This document shows positions 23,424 through 35,632 of a stretch of 64,000 nt of DNA, piece by piece. Position numbers and translations under genes: made by a program. The stretch comes from Triglochin maritima. Its lineage: Eukaryota > Streptophyta > Magnoliopsida > Alismatales > Juncaginaceae. Position 1 is the first letter of the stretch; the number at the start of each line of letters is the position of its first letter. The DNA is taken from positions 19,744,542 to 19,808,541 of the forward strand of contig OY821791.1 in NCBI GenBank assembly GCA_963682175.1. The letters run 5' to 3'. Under the pieces are notes generated by a model. That model saw only the letters and a list, made by a program, of their open reading frames with translations, made no database searches and was not told the DNA's origin.

Positions 23424-25405
23424 GAAGTTCTTTGTTTCACAGCATTATTCATCTCGTCGCTGCATCTGTGACAAAGGTGCTGAAAGATCCACACTAATAA
23501 TTAACTCGAGGAAATGGAGCTTTCGTTGCTCTGCCGGGAGTTAGACTAGAGGGAAGTCACTCAGGGTAGGGAATAAATTATTTTGTGCAATTTAAGAGTC
23601 CATACATAATTATTTCTTCTGTTGGTACATTATTTAGTGATTAGGTTAGCAGTATATTGGTCTTAACTAAGAACAGAACCATGTCCTCATTGAAAAATTC
23701 TAACCTGTGCAGTGAGTATGCACAAATAGTGTGTATAAATGTCTCTCTTTGTTCACGGTTTGTTCCTATATAAGGCATCAACGACAATAATATTTGTCAA
23801 AATATTATTTCAGTTTTCTTTCTCTTTCATGTAGTATGTACCACTTCACAATATTTAACCATAATTTTATTATCTATATTCTTCTCGATTATAACATTTA
23901 ATAAAAATATCTTGCTTTGAAATAATTTTTTTGTAACAATTATTTAAAAGAAAATCAAATTAGTCCCAGGATTGGTCGGTCCCAGCGGTTGGAGCACGGG
24001 ATTGGACGGTCCCCGTTGCTGGAGCACAAGATTGTTTAGAAATTTAAAATTACAACATTTTATATAACGATACGAGTCTCTTGAAAAATTAATTTTTTTG
24101 GTGGTTTTTAAAAAAATTATAAATTTTATTTCACAAGATAATTTATTACAAATTTTCTTTTTTATTCCTTAGTGGGCCCCACTGTAAACAAAAAAAATCC
24201 AATTTTGTTTTTCTTCCACATGTTAAAAAGCCAATTATTTTGTTAGGTGCGTGCGAGAACATGGTGTAAATGTTTGTTCATATGATTTTTTGGAATTATA
24301 CCATTATCTTTTTTAAAAAATTCTTAACCCACTACATTTTCTGATGCCGTAAACGATTCGAGTCGAGTAAAATTTCGAGTTATATGTATTATTTTATATT
24401 ATTATCAAATATAATTTTTTTATATAAATACAACAATAAAAAATTTGAACGAACTATCGAACCGAGTCTTAATTTTTTTTCGAGTTCAAACGGTTCGTTT
24501 ACGGAATCAAGTTAGAAGATTTTTTTGATTTTTAACAAAATCTTTCATTTCAAGTTAAACTAGAGTCGAACATTTTTCGAGTCGAGTTTAAGTCGAACTA
24601 TCGAGTCGAGTCAAAATTCACAGCCCAACTTGATAGCATTTTAAACTATCCTGGTTGCTGATGGCCTAATTACTATCCTCAAGCGGGATAATGTTATTTT
24701 ATTTGGTGAGCCTAGAGCACTTCCTTTTCTTTCTTTCAGCTGTTCAATTGGCATAATGGGAGTTGGGAATGCCCACATTAGAAGAAATTCACATCATCAA
24801 ACTAGTTTCTTTCTTTCGGGTAATATGTAATATGTAGCAGATGATGAAGAATTACAAAGGATATTTGAGATGGGCAAAATAAGTACATTTTACTACACGT
24901 GAATTTCGGTGTAACTCTAGGTAGAGGATCTTGTTGTGCCTTCAGCCTTTGGAGGATCAGATGAAATAATTTTCCGCTTTTATTTCGCTCTTCTGGATTG
25001 ACAGCATCAAAATAATCACAACACCAAAACTGAATTTATTTTATCCACAAGAATGCCATTACTGTAAACTATATAATTGATATTCTATGCAGCATGATAT
25101 GGTACTGAAAATGACCATGTACATACAATTATAGAAGTTCAGAAGTTATAAAACCTCGTCTTTCTTTGATATGACGCAACTCCATTTCACTGTTGAATCA
25201 AATTATAAAAAATATCTGAGTATATGAAGAATGTAGCCAGGATCATATCATCCCCAGGATGACTTATTTTACTCATGAACTGTAGTAACAGTTGATATTG
25301 TGTATACTACAAATAAATAAATTTGTTTTGGAATTTTATTCACAGCACTTCTCAGCACCACTTAACCCTTTGGGTTTCAGCAGCCACCAATCCGAGGGTA
25401 CTGCA
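23424..25405. other. Intergenic region between the VSR and bHLH genes (convergent)
   Basis: AT-rich. It holds the 3' ends of both genes, which face each other. At 24345-24640 is a TE-like stretch with many TCGAGTCGAGT and GAACTATCGA motifs in both orientations, probably a decayed repeat. A probable minus-strand poly(A) signal for the bHLH gene (AATAAA read on the minus strand) lies at 25335-25340. Confidence 0.5.
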
Positions 25406-26843
25406 CTACTGTGGTGGAGAGATCTTCAGGTCAAGGCCAATGTTCATCCCATTGTAGGCAATTGGTGCATACATCCATAACTCATCAGAGCTCAAAACCT
25501 GCACAAAAAATAAAAAATACAATCATCATATCAATACAAATCACCCAAAAAATTTGAAAATAATAATTGAACACCTACACGTTAACTACAATACTATAGT
25601 ACAGTGACGATAATGTGATTCCCACCTTGATCTGAAGCTGCAAGAACTTTACATACTGAACTGCCTCTTCAAGCATTGTGCTTATGTCAACCTGTTACGT
25701 GACATTAAACATAATTAGAAAACCATATATCTATATAAGTTTGATATTACTTTCATATGATAAGAATTTCTCACCTTTGTTCCATTTGGGACCAAATTCT
25801 GCAAAATCCTCAATCTCTCATTGATTCTTTCCCTCCTCTTCTGAAAAAGCCAAACATGTTTCAGTGTAAGAACAAACAGAAATGCTGAACGTACAAGTTA
25901 ATGTTGAGTACTGTAGTATTGTGTTCTTGCCCTTGCATAGAGGCTTTGTGGGTCGGTTGCTGAACCCCGACTGGCCCTCGTTTTTGTTCCTTTTGGACCT
26001 GAATTTTCGACACAGTCCTCGGGTTCTGGTGATGCATTTTCATCATCCTCCGAACAATAGTTGCCAGAGGTGTCTCTGGTAAGGCAGTTGTTTTCTTCCA
26101 TTTCTACATTCTTGTTGATATTCTTTTGGGCTCTTCTAGCATTCAAATTCTTGCCATTCAACTGCATTTGATCATAACTATCAGATATATATACATTCGA
26201 AAATCAACTGACATAGACATGTTACTTATTTACTAGAACTTACTTTAAAAGAGTCGTTGGTTGACCGCAATTTCTTCTTGGGGCTTGCAGTGGGGAGTTT
26301 TTCTTCCTCGGGCATGTGGCTGTTGTCCGATTCACGTGTTGTTGCCCCTCTTTTGGGTGTTGTCTTGCGACGAGGAGGCGAGGCGGCATCCAACATATTG
26401 ATCGTAGAGTCCCCAGGGGATCCATCGAGTCCATTTTCGGTTCCATCTTTAGGTGATGAAGCATTGGACTTTTCCTCGGCTGCCAAGAAAAAGTCCATTG
26501 GCACCAGCCCACCACCATTACCTCCTGAGGAGGTGGCTGGATCATTTAGATAGTAACTTTCAATGTCATGAGGGGAAGGAAGTTGGTTTGTGCAAGAGTT
26601 TGTATTGCCACCATGTGACCAATATGTGAAACTAGCTGGGCCATCACTTGACCCATAGTAAGGATTAGCCATTTCATGCTCACTCCAATAAATGGGTGGC
26701 ACTTCGAGGCTTTGTTCACGGATTAGAACCTCCGAAAATGGCGTATTTCCGAATAACAATGCCATTATTTCGGAGTCCTCGGTCGAGCCAGAAGGCCCAT
26801 ACGAGCCCCAATTGGATTCAGAAGTTGCACCAATTGGCTCCAT
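25406..26843 (-). CDS. RSL: bHLH transcription factor, RSL class (RHD6-LIKE), 5 exons, complete
   Basis: A nuclear DNA-binding protein. RSL-class factors drive root hair outgrowth and tip growth. Exons on the minus strand are 26843-26244, 26161-25931, 25840-25775, 25691-25626 and 25498-25406. They join in frame to 351 codons plus TAG. The N-terminal 200 residues are acidic, Ser/Pro-rich and poorly conserved in kind, with a lysine-rich patch (SPKKKLRS) at the end of exon 1. The bHLH domain spans the junctions of exons 2 to 5. It opens with DPQSLYARKRRERINERLR from about residue 269, followed by LQNLVPNGTKVD, and then helix 2, TMLEEAVQYVKFLQLQIK. The C-terminus ELWMYAPIAYNG is typical of RSL class II (RSL2/RSL4, bHLH84/85 type). 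The assignment to one member is not certain. Intron 2 appears to start with GC, not GT (see findings). Confidence 0.93.
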
Positions 26844-26922
26844 GAAAAATGTCTAGTATGTGTTATTGTGTGAGAAGTGTATGAGAGGAGTTGTGTGCTT
26901 CAAATGAAGACAAACTGGGACT

Positions 26923-26932
26923 CTATTTATAC
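26923..26932 (-). promoter_or_regulatory. TATA box of the bHLH gene
   Basis: The minus strand reads GTATAAATAG about 80 bp upstream of the ATG. This would leave a 5' leader of about 50 nt. Confidence 0.7.
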
Positions 26933-28844
26933 TTAACAATCAAATATTGACTCCAATTGATTACTCAACAGCAAAGTTATGGTGACAAATTTTTAAGAGA
27001 TGGGAACTTCAAGGAGACAGATTATTATATGAAAAAGATCTGTCGAGATGAGGAAAATGCAAATTCACCAAATGATTGAGATCTGTCCTAACCATGACAG
27101 AATAATCAAAACAGCAGCGAATGAAATTTTGTGTTCTATAGTTTGTGTGAGAACGTGGATTTTAATTTTTTTGGGTTTATCATACGGTCTTTAAAATTTC
27201 AAGAGGTGAGGTTCGCACGATCGTGTTACAATTTCGAACATTGTTAAGTACTTCCCTGTGGGCATATATTCGAAAATCGATATCATCGGTCTTTGTCTCC
27301 TCCCGCGCTTAATGGATATGCTTGACCATTGCTATCAGGCTGATCTGAGGAAAGCTAGCTCATATGACAATGCTTTATGAAAAAAATGAAAACGATGCGA
27401 AAGAGAGTGACTTTCGAAGACTAAATTTGTCGTAAGAGCGTGATCTTGAATATCATGACAAGACCGAAATGCTTGTTAATTGTCAAGCAGATTAAGAAAT
27501 TGACATGACTACACTAACCAATGCTCTCTGACATAGTAAAACAGCTATTATCTGTTGAATTCAAAACGTATTTGACATGAACCCTGTTATTATACTTCAT
27601 GCTATGTTTTACTTGTAAATTCAATTAATATCATCATCTGAATCCAGCTGAAGGCAGATGTTTTTGAGGATGAAAAATCATGGTTTTTCATTGGTGATCA
27701 CTCCAAATTTGTTCATGTCTGAATTTATTTTAACCAACTATAAAATCACTGCGGATTTGCTCTACCTCTAATTGTCTGATTGAACATAGACATGATTTTT
27801 ATATTTTAACATCAGATCATCTACTTCGAGGGCCCGATTTTACGGGATATTATTGTTTGGTTCAATATTAATGCTTATTCATTGAAGGACTAGTGGCACA
27901 ACAAATTTTAGATCATCCCAAGTCAGTAAGACATTTATGTTTGAATTAATCTTGTGGTCTGTCTCGATTGATTCACCAATCAACATTACCAGTCTTCTCT
28001 TGCAAATTCTTGAAGTTATTATCCTCTATAGTTTGAATTTGACTGGTAATGATTAATCAAGCCAGTTATGTCTGGATGATTCTAAGTATAAAACAATCAA
28101 AAAACAATATAAATAGACCAAGCTTTCAAGTATATATAAGAATTTTCAAAACATTTTAATAATTGAGTGATGATGATCATAGTTGCCTTCTATAATATTT
28201 CTGAATACCATTTTTATATCATAGATGTTATTTGATAAACACATAGTAGCATTATATTTGTGAACAAAAGAAGATCCTCTTGCAACCATGGAGTATATTC
28301 TAAGGACATGCTGCACGTCTGATTGTGAAATGGGTAGTATAAAATTCATTAACATTAACTAAAACTCTTTAAAAAAAGTTTAGTTTTTTTCTTCTCAAAG
28401 TAGTAGGTCTTCTGCAATTTTCCATGTATGTACCAACATGTCCTTGATCCTTTCTCTATATAAAACAGCACGACCCTTTAACTTCCTTGAATAATTTAAA
28501 CTCACCCAGTTTAAAATTCACAGACGCTGCTTCTACTTGTCGATATGTGATTGATTTCACGCGGAATGTCCTGAATTTTATATTGGAGAAATTTTTCTTG
28601 GTTTTTATCACACAACAAAGTTTTTCTTTTAGCAACATGGTTTTGAATATGATCATTCCATTTGCTCTCTTTAATTTGTCTAGGTAATTCTTGTCGATTG
28701 CGGGTAGGCAGGCCATGATTTGTGGCTTAGAGAGGTTTGGTAGAGGTGCCTTTCTCACCATCACATTGTGAGGAACATTTTCTAAAACATTAGCACAAAA
28801 AATGGAGCAATCACAGCTAACCTGGAGGAAAAATGCAGCTTAGG
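26933..28844. other. Intergenic region between the bHLH gene and the chromovirus
   Basis: Upstream DNA of the bHLH gene, AT-rich. Frames at 28146-28355 (-), 28456-28764 (-) and 28487-28687 (+) encode nothing I recognise. The last five bases, TTAGG, are the left target-site copy of the chromovirus. Confidence 0.5.
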
Positions 28845-31049
28845 TGTTATGTCCCTAAACCGGATTAGGATTGGATTAGGGTTAATTTGGGTTAGAAGAG
28901 GGGTTTGCATAGGGATGGAGGAAGGAGTGGTGGATGTGATGGGAAGTATGGGTTGGGGTGTAGGGTGATGGTGTAGGGTGAGGGAGAGGTGATGGGGTGT
29001 AGGGTTATTTAAGTGTTTCTCTCTCTCTCTCTCTCTCTCTTTTCCTTACTTGCACTCTCTCACTCCCTCTCCATTTTTCTATCCGGCGACCAGAGGAGGA
29101 AGAAGGCTCGGAGGTTCCGGCGTGAGGAGGTCGTCGCGGGGAGGAGGACGCGCGTGAGGAGGACGGAGGCGTGAGCTTGCTCCGGCGTTTCGTCGTCTTC
29201 TTTTGAGGTATGCCGCTCATTAGTGTGATTTTGTTGCTCACCCTTGTGGAAGGGTGTTGTTGGTCGGTCGGGGGAGGTCGAGGACCTCTCCGGCGACGCG
29301 TTTCTTCGTAAATCCTCGGCTGGCGCGAGGTTGAAGACGACCAACGGTCGACCGGATCCTTCGGGCGGTCGACCGTTTTAGCACTGTTTGCCCGACTTTA
29401 ACCTTCACCGGTCGAACGATGCCTTGGGGCGGTCGACCGGTAGTGCATTATTGCTGGTGAGTTGGGATTTTCTACCTGTTATCGGTCGACCGGTCCTTGT
29501 TGTGTTCGACCGGAACTTAAGTGTACCTGTTATTATTGTTTGATTGTTCGACCGATTTTATATTGCGTTCGACCGATTGCATGTTTGTTCGACCGGTAGT
29601 ATGTTTACGTTCGACCGTTTGATGACGTAGAATACTAGGTTGACCCTGTTAGTTTTCGGTCGACCGGGACCCATGAGTCGGTCGACCGATAGATTGGATT
29701 TGATGTTGACCAGACTCCGGATTTTGACCTCGTTCGGTCGACCGGTTTTAGACTTTTGTTCGACCGTTGGGGAATTAGTGTTGCGCAGTGAGTTCTACCG
29801 ATTCAGACTTTCGGTCGACCGAATTCCTCGTGAAAACGGTCGACCGGTTAGACTATTTCGGTCGACCGAATCTGCTCAGAACTGAATTCCTGGTTCCCCT
29901 TTTGAACGCCAACTTTGTCCACGGAAACCCGTGTCCTCGCCTTGTGCGTGAGCCGGGAGGTGACGGTGGGCGCGTGATGCGTGCCTGCCCAGGGACCGCC
30001 GTTGGGAAGAGTGTGGGTGTTCGGGACGCGTCACCTCCATGTATGGACCGTGACTTTTGAGATGATTGTTGGCACTTTGTAGTATAGCAGGCCTGAGGGA
30101 TCGCGGATCCCAGTGTTGATGTTGTGCGGGCACGCAACTGGCGTTGGGTGAGGTGACTACCGGCCCTTGGGGCTACGGAGGTCGCTGCCCTGCTTTTATA
30201 GCGGCGCGGTTGGTGTTCGCGGCTCGAGGAGCCCGATGACCTGGCAGACTTCGGTCTGGACCGTCCGATGCTGTGCCGGACGTTGTGATGGACCACCGAT
30301 GCTGTGCCGGTGATGCCGCCGAGGTTGTGCCGGCGATGATGATTGTTGGGCCGAGGCTGTGCCGGCTTGTTGTTTTCCTCGGCTGGGCACCTACCGAGAT
30401 GATGTTGTTATACCTTCCGGGCGACGGCCCCGTTGGTCCCTGTGGCCCCGACCACTGAGATTTACAGATCTGTTTCTATCGGCGCGTAGACGTGACAGAG
30501 GCTCCCTGCCGAACCCTTGTGTAGTGTAGCTGCGTGTGGGGGGTGCGATGTCGCGGGCTACTAGACTGCATGTGCCTGCAGTAGGTCTCTTCGGGAGACC
30601 CGATGATTGATTGTCGGACTGATGTCCTGTTTTACCCTTCGGGGGAACTGTTTTCCATATCTGTTGATGCCATGACATGCTACTAGTATGATAGGTTCAT
30701 TATGTGATGCATGCATATAGGTGGGTTGGCATACGGGGTTTCCTTCTGGAAACTCAGGCATTGTTGTTGCATCTTTTTCAGGATCGCAGTAGGTCCGGGT
30801 GGGTGGTGACCGAGGACGGAGCGCTTTGGAGTCGGATCCTCTTCGGCAGTTGCTAGACCGTACGACTACTTGTATTCTATTCCTCGTATCAGTATTGTAG
30901 TTGTACATCTTTTGGAAAACTCCTTGTATTTTGGGTGCACCCGGATTTATACATTTATATATTTATATATTAGTGACGTTCCCGCGTGAGTTGTCTGTTA
31001 TGTTGGTTATTTTGAAATTTTAAATCTTCCGCTGTTTCGGGACGTTACA
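28845..31049 (+). repeat. 5' LTR of the chromovirus
   Basis: 2205 bp, from TGTTATG to GTTACA. It contains a (CT)n run (about 29021-29041), a cluster of palindromes (29345-29868), a GC-rich middle and TATATATTTATATAT-like sequence near 30955-30975. The open frames on both strands recur identically in the 3' LTR and look like chance frames. Confidence 0.95.
29345..29868. repeat. Cluster of CGGTCGACCG palindromes in the chromovirus 5' LTR
   Basis: About nine full copies of CGGTCGACCG plus at least six half-type sites TTCGACCG, often with T-rich sequence between them, lie within 524 bp. Confidence 0.9.
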
Positions 31050-31052
31050 ACT

Positions 31053-31064
31053 TGGTATCAGAGC
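31053..31064 (+). other. Primer binding site of the chromovirus (tRNA-iMet)
   Basis: TGGTATCAGAGC begins three bases after the LTR end. It is complementary to the 3' end of plant initiator tRNA-Met. Confidence 0.92.
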
Positions 31065-31181
31065 GGTCGATTCCTGTGTCTTCGTCTAAAGAACCACCCT
31101 TAGGAGTAGTGCTAGAGGCATGCATTAATTTCGTAGCTCATGCATGCATTGTTGCTTATCTGTTGATTGTTGTGGTGACAG

Positions 31182-34100
31182 ATGGCACCTAGGCGCGTGA
31201 GGAGTTCTCCACGCGATCGTGATCCCAGTGACGACACTTCAGGTGCTCAGTGGGACAGGCTGGGCGAGTTTCTGGAGCGTCAGGCTGCTCAGAGCGCTCA
31301 GAGCGGGGTGGGAGCTGAGCACGATCGGTTCATGCGTCAGCACCCGCCGACTTTTGATGGCAGGAGGGCCCCAGAGGTTGCAGAGGACTGGGTCTTCCGG
31401 ATGGAGAAGATCTTCCGCGCTATTGGTGTAGTACCTGAGAGGATGGTGGAGCTGGCCACCTACGTGTTCGATGGCGAGGCCGCCAACTGGTGGAGATCTA
31501 CGTCCACAGTGTTGTTTGATGATCGTGTGGACGTGAGCTGGGAGGAGTTCTTGGAGGTGTTTCATGAGCAGTACTTCCCCCAGCATGTCAGGGATCAGAA
31601 GAGAGAGGAGTTCATGTCGCTAGAGCAGAAGGACATGACACTGACGAGCTACATCAGCAGGTTCAACGCTTTGGAGCGTTACTGCCCTGAGATTTGTGTG
31701 ACCCCAGAGCAGCGGGCGAGGAAGTTCGTGAAGGGACTGAGACAGCCGCTTCGATCTCGGGTGATCAACAGCATGCCGCGGACCCTTGCTGATGCGGTGA
31801 AGCATGCTACGATCATCGAGCAGGACCAGAGGGAGTGTATTCAGGAGGCGCGGAAGGCGCCAGTGAGCACCGGCAGCAGAGTCGCTGGTCGTGGAGCAGG
31901 GAACTCGGGCAAGAGGCCCAGGTTCGATGGTGGAGGAGCACGTCAGTCAGGAGCGTGCACTTACTGCGGGAGGTTCCATCCGGGGCAGGAGTGTCCCCGT
32001 CGGACTGGAGCGTGCATGGGTTGTGGTCAGATGGGGCATTTTGTCCGTGATTGTCCTCAGAGGCAGGGTGAGCCGAGCAGGAGGCCGGGACCACCAGCAG
32101 TAGGCAGAGGCGGAGGTAGCCGATCAGTTGTTGCACCGGGGCAGAGCAGGAGGACCGGGCGAGTCTTCACTATCCAGGCTGAGGAGGCGAGGGACTCCAA
32201 CACCGTCGTGGAAGGTACGCTTTCAGTTTCTGGTTCAGTAGCGCGTGTGTTGTTTGATTGCGGCGCCACTCACTCCTTCATCTCGGAGAAGTTTGCTGGC
32301 GAGTTGGGTCGGACCCCTGTGCTGCTGACTGATGTTTTGGAGGTCAGCACGCCCATGGGTGAGGTGGGCACTGTGGGGAGCTTTTTCCCCGGCACCACAG
32401 TTGCTTCGGGAGACCACGATTTTCCGGCAGATCTGGTCTTGTTACCGATGGTGGACTTCGACGTCATACTGGGGATGGACTGGCTGTCCCGGTACGACGT
32501 GCGGGTCTTTTGCCGTGAGAAGAAGATCCTGATTCCGATGGAGGGTTTGCCAGATGTTCTGATCAGAGGTGCGAGGAGCAGAGGGGGTCGTCTGATTGTG
32601 TCTGCAGTTAGGGCACAGAGACTGATACAGCAGGGATGCAGAGCGTTTGTGGCCACGCTGGTAGTTCCTGATTCTGAGAGGAGGAGGCTGGAGGACATAG
32701 AGATTGTGCAGGAGTTCCCGGATGTATTTCCAGCAGAGATTCCAGCATTACCGCCGCACCGAGAGATCGAGTTCGGCATCGAGCTGGTAGCGGGTACGAC
32801 ACCTCAGTCGAAGGCACCGTATCGTATGGCACCTGCAGAGTTGACAGAGCTGAAGAAGCAATTGCAGGAGTTGATGGAGTCCGGGTTCATTCGACCGAGT
32901 GTTTCTCCATGGGGAGCGCCTGTGCTCTTCGTGAAGAAGAAGGATGGGTCGTTGCGGATGTGCATCGACTACAGGATGCTGAATAAGGTTACCGTTCGGA
33001 ATCGGTATCCTTTGCCCAGGATTGATGATTTGTTTGATCAGTTGCAGATGGCGAGAGTGTTCTCGAAGATCGATCTGCGTTCGGGTTATCATCAGTTGCG
33101 GATCAGGGAGGCAGATGTTCAGAAGACAGCCTTCAGGACGCGGTACGGCCACTACGAGTTCTTGGTGATGCCATTTGGACTGACGAATGCGCCTGCAGCA
33201 TTCATGGATCTGATGAATAGGACCTTCCAGCCGTACCTCGACAGATTTGTCGTTGTATTCGTAGACGACATTTTGATATACTCGCCTGACAGGGAGCAGC
33301 ATCGAGAGCACCTGAGGATTGTGCTTGGCATCTTGAGGGATCAGCAGCTATATGCCAAGTACACGAAGTGCGAGTTTTGGTTGGATCAGGTGGCTTTTCT
33401 GGGGCATATTGTGTCAGCAGATGGGATTTCAGTGGATCCGGCGAAGGTCGAGGCAGTGACTCAGTGGAGAGCCCCGACGAGCGTGACGGAGATCAGGAGT
33501 TTCGTAGGTCTGGCAGGGTATTACAGACGGTTTATCCAGGATTTCTCCAGACTTGCATCGCCGCTGACAGCATTGACGCAGAAAGGCGTCAAGTTCGTTT
33601 GGTCCCAGAAGTGCGAGGACAGCTTTCAGGAGCTGAAGAGGCGATTGACGACAGCACCTATTCTGACGCTACCGAGTGGCAGTGGAGGCTACGTGATTTA
33701 CAGCGATGCATCAGGGATAGGCTTGGGTTGTGTCCTGATGCAGCATGGGAAGGTGGTCGCGTACGCTTCGAGACAGCTGAAGGTGCACGAGAAGAACTAC
33801 CCGACTCACGATCTGGAGTTAGCAGCAGTAGTTCATGCGTTGAAGACCTGGCGGCACTATCTGTATGGCGAGCAGTTCGAGGTCTTCACCGACCATCAGA
33901 GTCTGAAGTACTTGTTCTCGCAGAAGGAGCTGAATATGAGGCAGCGCAGATGGCTCGAGTTCATTAAGGACTACGACTTCACCATTTCCTATCATCCGGG
34001 GAAGGCGAATTCGGTTGCAGATGCGCTGAGCAGGAAGGTGGAGGTTTCAGTTGCGAGTCTGTGCATCCAGGAGTGGAGGCTACTCGAGGCCTTGTCAGAG

Positions 34101-35591
34101 TGGAGACCGTTCACAGAGGGTACAGAGGGAGCAGTGATTGCTGGGCTTCGGGTGGAGCCGCAGACTGTCTCACGGTTAGTTCAGGCTCAGCAGGGGGATG
34201 AGGAGTTAGCTGGTCTGCTACAGTTGGCTTCCAGAGATGGATCAGATTTCAGTGTGGGGGTTGATGGTGGTTTGAGGTTCAGGAGTCGGATCTGGGTGCC
34301 GAAGAGCGATGGGCTGAGAGATGACATCATGGAGGAGGCACACAGAGCCAGATACACCATTCATCCGGGGAGCACGAAGATGTATAAGGACCTGCAGCGG
34401 AACTTCTGGTGGAAGGGCATGAAGAAGGATATTGCAGAGTTTGTGGAGCGATGCTTGGTCTGCCAGCAGGTGAAGATTGAGCATCAGAGGCCAGCAGGAC
34501 CGATGCAGTGTATTGAGCTTCCTGAGTGGAAGTGGGAGCACGTGACGATGGATTTTGTCACGGGATTGCCGAAGACGAGGAGATTCCACGACGCGATTTG
34601 GGTGATAGTCGATCGACTGACCAAGTCGGCGCATTTCTTAGCGATCAGGACCACGTTGCCTTTGGAGGGTCTAGCTAAGTTGTACGTGGAGGAGATAGTC
34701 AGGTTGCATGGAGTGCCAGTGAGCATCATCTCCGATCGAGATCCTCGATTCACTTCCAGATTTTGGGGGAGTCTGCAGCAGGCTTTGGGGACGCGTCTGA
34801 GATTCAGTACAGCGTTCCATCCGCAGACCGATGGTCAGTCAGAGAGGACGATTCAGACCCTGGAGGATATGCTGAGAGCATGCACATTGGATTGGGCAGG
34901 GCACTGGGATGAGCACCTGCCACTGATAGAGTTCGCCTACAACAACAGCTACCACTCGAGTATTGGGATGGCACCGTACGAGGCTTTGTACGGGAGGCCT
35001 TGCAGATCACCGGTATGCTGGAGTGATGTGGGCGAGAGGCAGTTAGTTGGGCCAGAGATCGTGCAGATGTATGCAGAGAAGGTAGATGTGATCAGGAGGA
35101 GACTGGCCACGGCACAGAGCAGGCAGAAGAGTTATGCAGATTGACGCAGACGAGCGCTGAGTTTCGAGGTGGGCGACCATGTGTTTCTGAAGATTTCCCC
35201 TGCCCGAGGTGTGATGAGGTTTGGGAAGAAGGGGAAGCTGAGTCCGAGGTATGTTGGGCCGTTCGAGATCTTGGACCGAGTTGGAGAGGTTGCCTACCGG
35301 ATTGCTTTGCCGCCGCAGTTTTCGGGTCTTCACAACGTCTTCCATGTATCGATGCTGAGGAAGTACGTTGCAGATCCGTCTCACGTTATTGAGATAGCAG
35401 TGCCAGAGATTCAGCAGGACTTGTCGCTCGAGGAGAGGCCGGTCGAGATTGTTGATCGCATGGATCACCAGCTCAGGAGGAGGACCATTCCGATGGTGAA
35501 GGTCAGGTGGCAGCATCACAGCGAGCGCGAGGCCACTTGGGAGATTGAGGAGGATGTCAGAAGGCAGTATCCAGAGCTTTTCGGTGAGTAG
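31182..35591 (+). pseudogene. gag-pol: gag-pol polyprotein of the chromovirus, one in-frame stop
   Basis: It encodes the structural and enzymatic proteins for copying and integrating the element. From the ATG at 31182 the frame is open for 1320 codons to a TGA at 35142-35144, then continues in the same frame to TAG at 35589-35591. Gag lies at about 50-250. Two zinc knuckles follow, C259-x2-C-x3-H-x4-C and C278-x2-C-x4-H-x4-C291. The protease active site is D359-C-G, where most relatives have D-S-G. RT has FVDD at 693-696. RNase H has D842 and D904. Integrase has H1054, H1061, C1091, C1094 and a D1124, D1185, E1221 triad with 35 residues between the last two. The segment after the stop holds the integrase C-terminus and a chromodomain-like end (EATWEIEEDV), which probably guides insertion into marked chromatin. 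The stop may be a CGA to TGA change at a methylated CpG; this is an inference. Confidence 0.93.
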
Positions 35592-35620
35592 TTGCTTGAT
35601 TTCGGGACGAAATCCTTTTA

Positions 35621-35632
35621 AGTTGGGTGGAT
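35621..35632 (+). other. Polypurine tract of the chromovirus
   Basis: AGTTGGGTGGAT lies directly before the 3' LTR. Upstream stands the conserved TTCGGGACGAAATCCTTTTA block common at the 3' end of plant chromoviruses. Confidence 0.8.

Noticed and set aside
28456..28764. 102-codon minus-strand frame upstream of the chromovirus
   Set aside because: No recognisable domain, no promoter signal and no splice structure found. Kept as intergenic.
29853..30908. Several overlapping frames in the chromovirus LTRs (repeated at 36641-37696)
   Set aside because: The GC-rich LTR gives long chance frames on both strands. They recur identically only because the LTRs are identical.
31053..31064. tRNA gene suggested by matches to tRNA-Met and tRNA-Asp ends
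   Set aside because: Only 12-18 bases complementary to tRNA 3' ends are present, right after LTRs. They are primer binding sites, not tRNA genes.
31239..34753. Frames inside the gag-pol region in other frames and on the minus strand
   Set aside because: Shadows of the 1320-codon coding frame.
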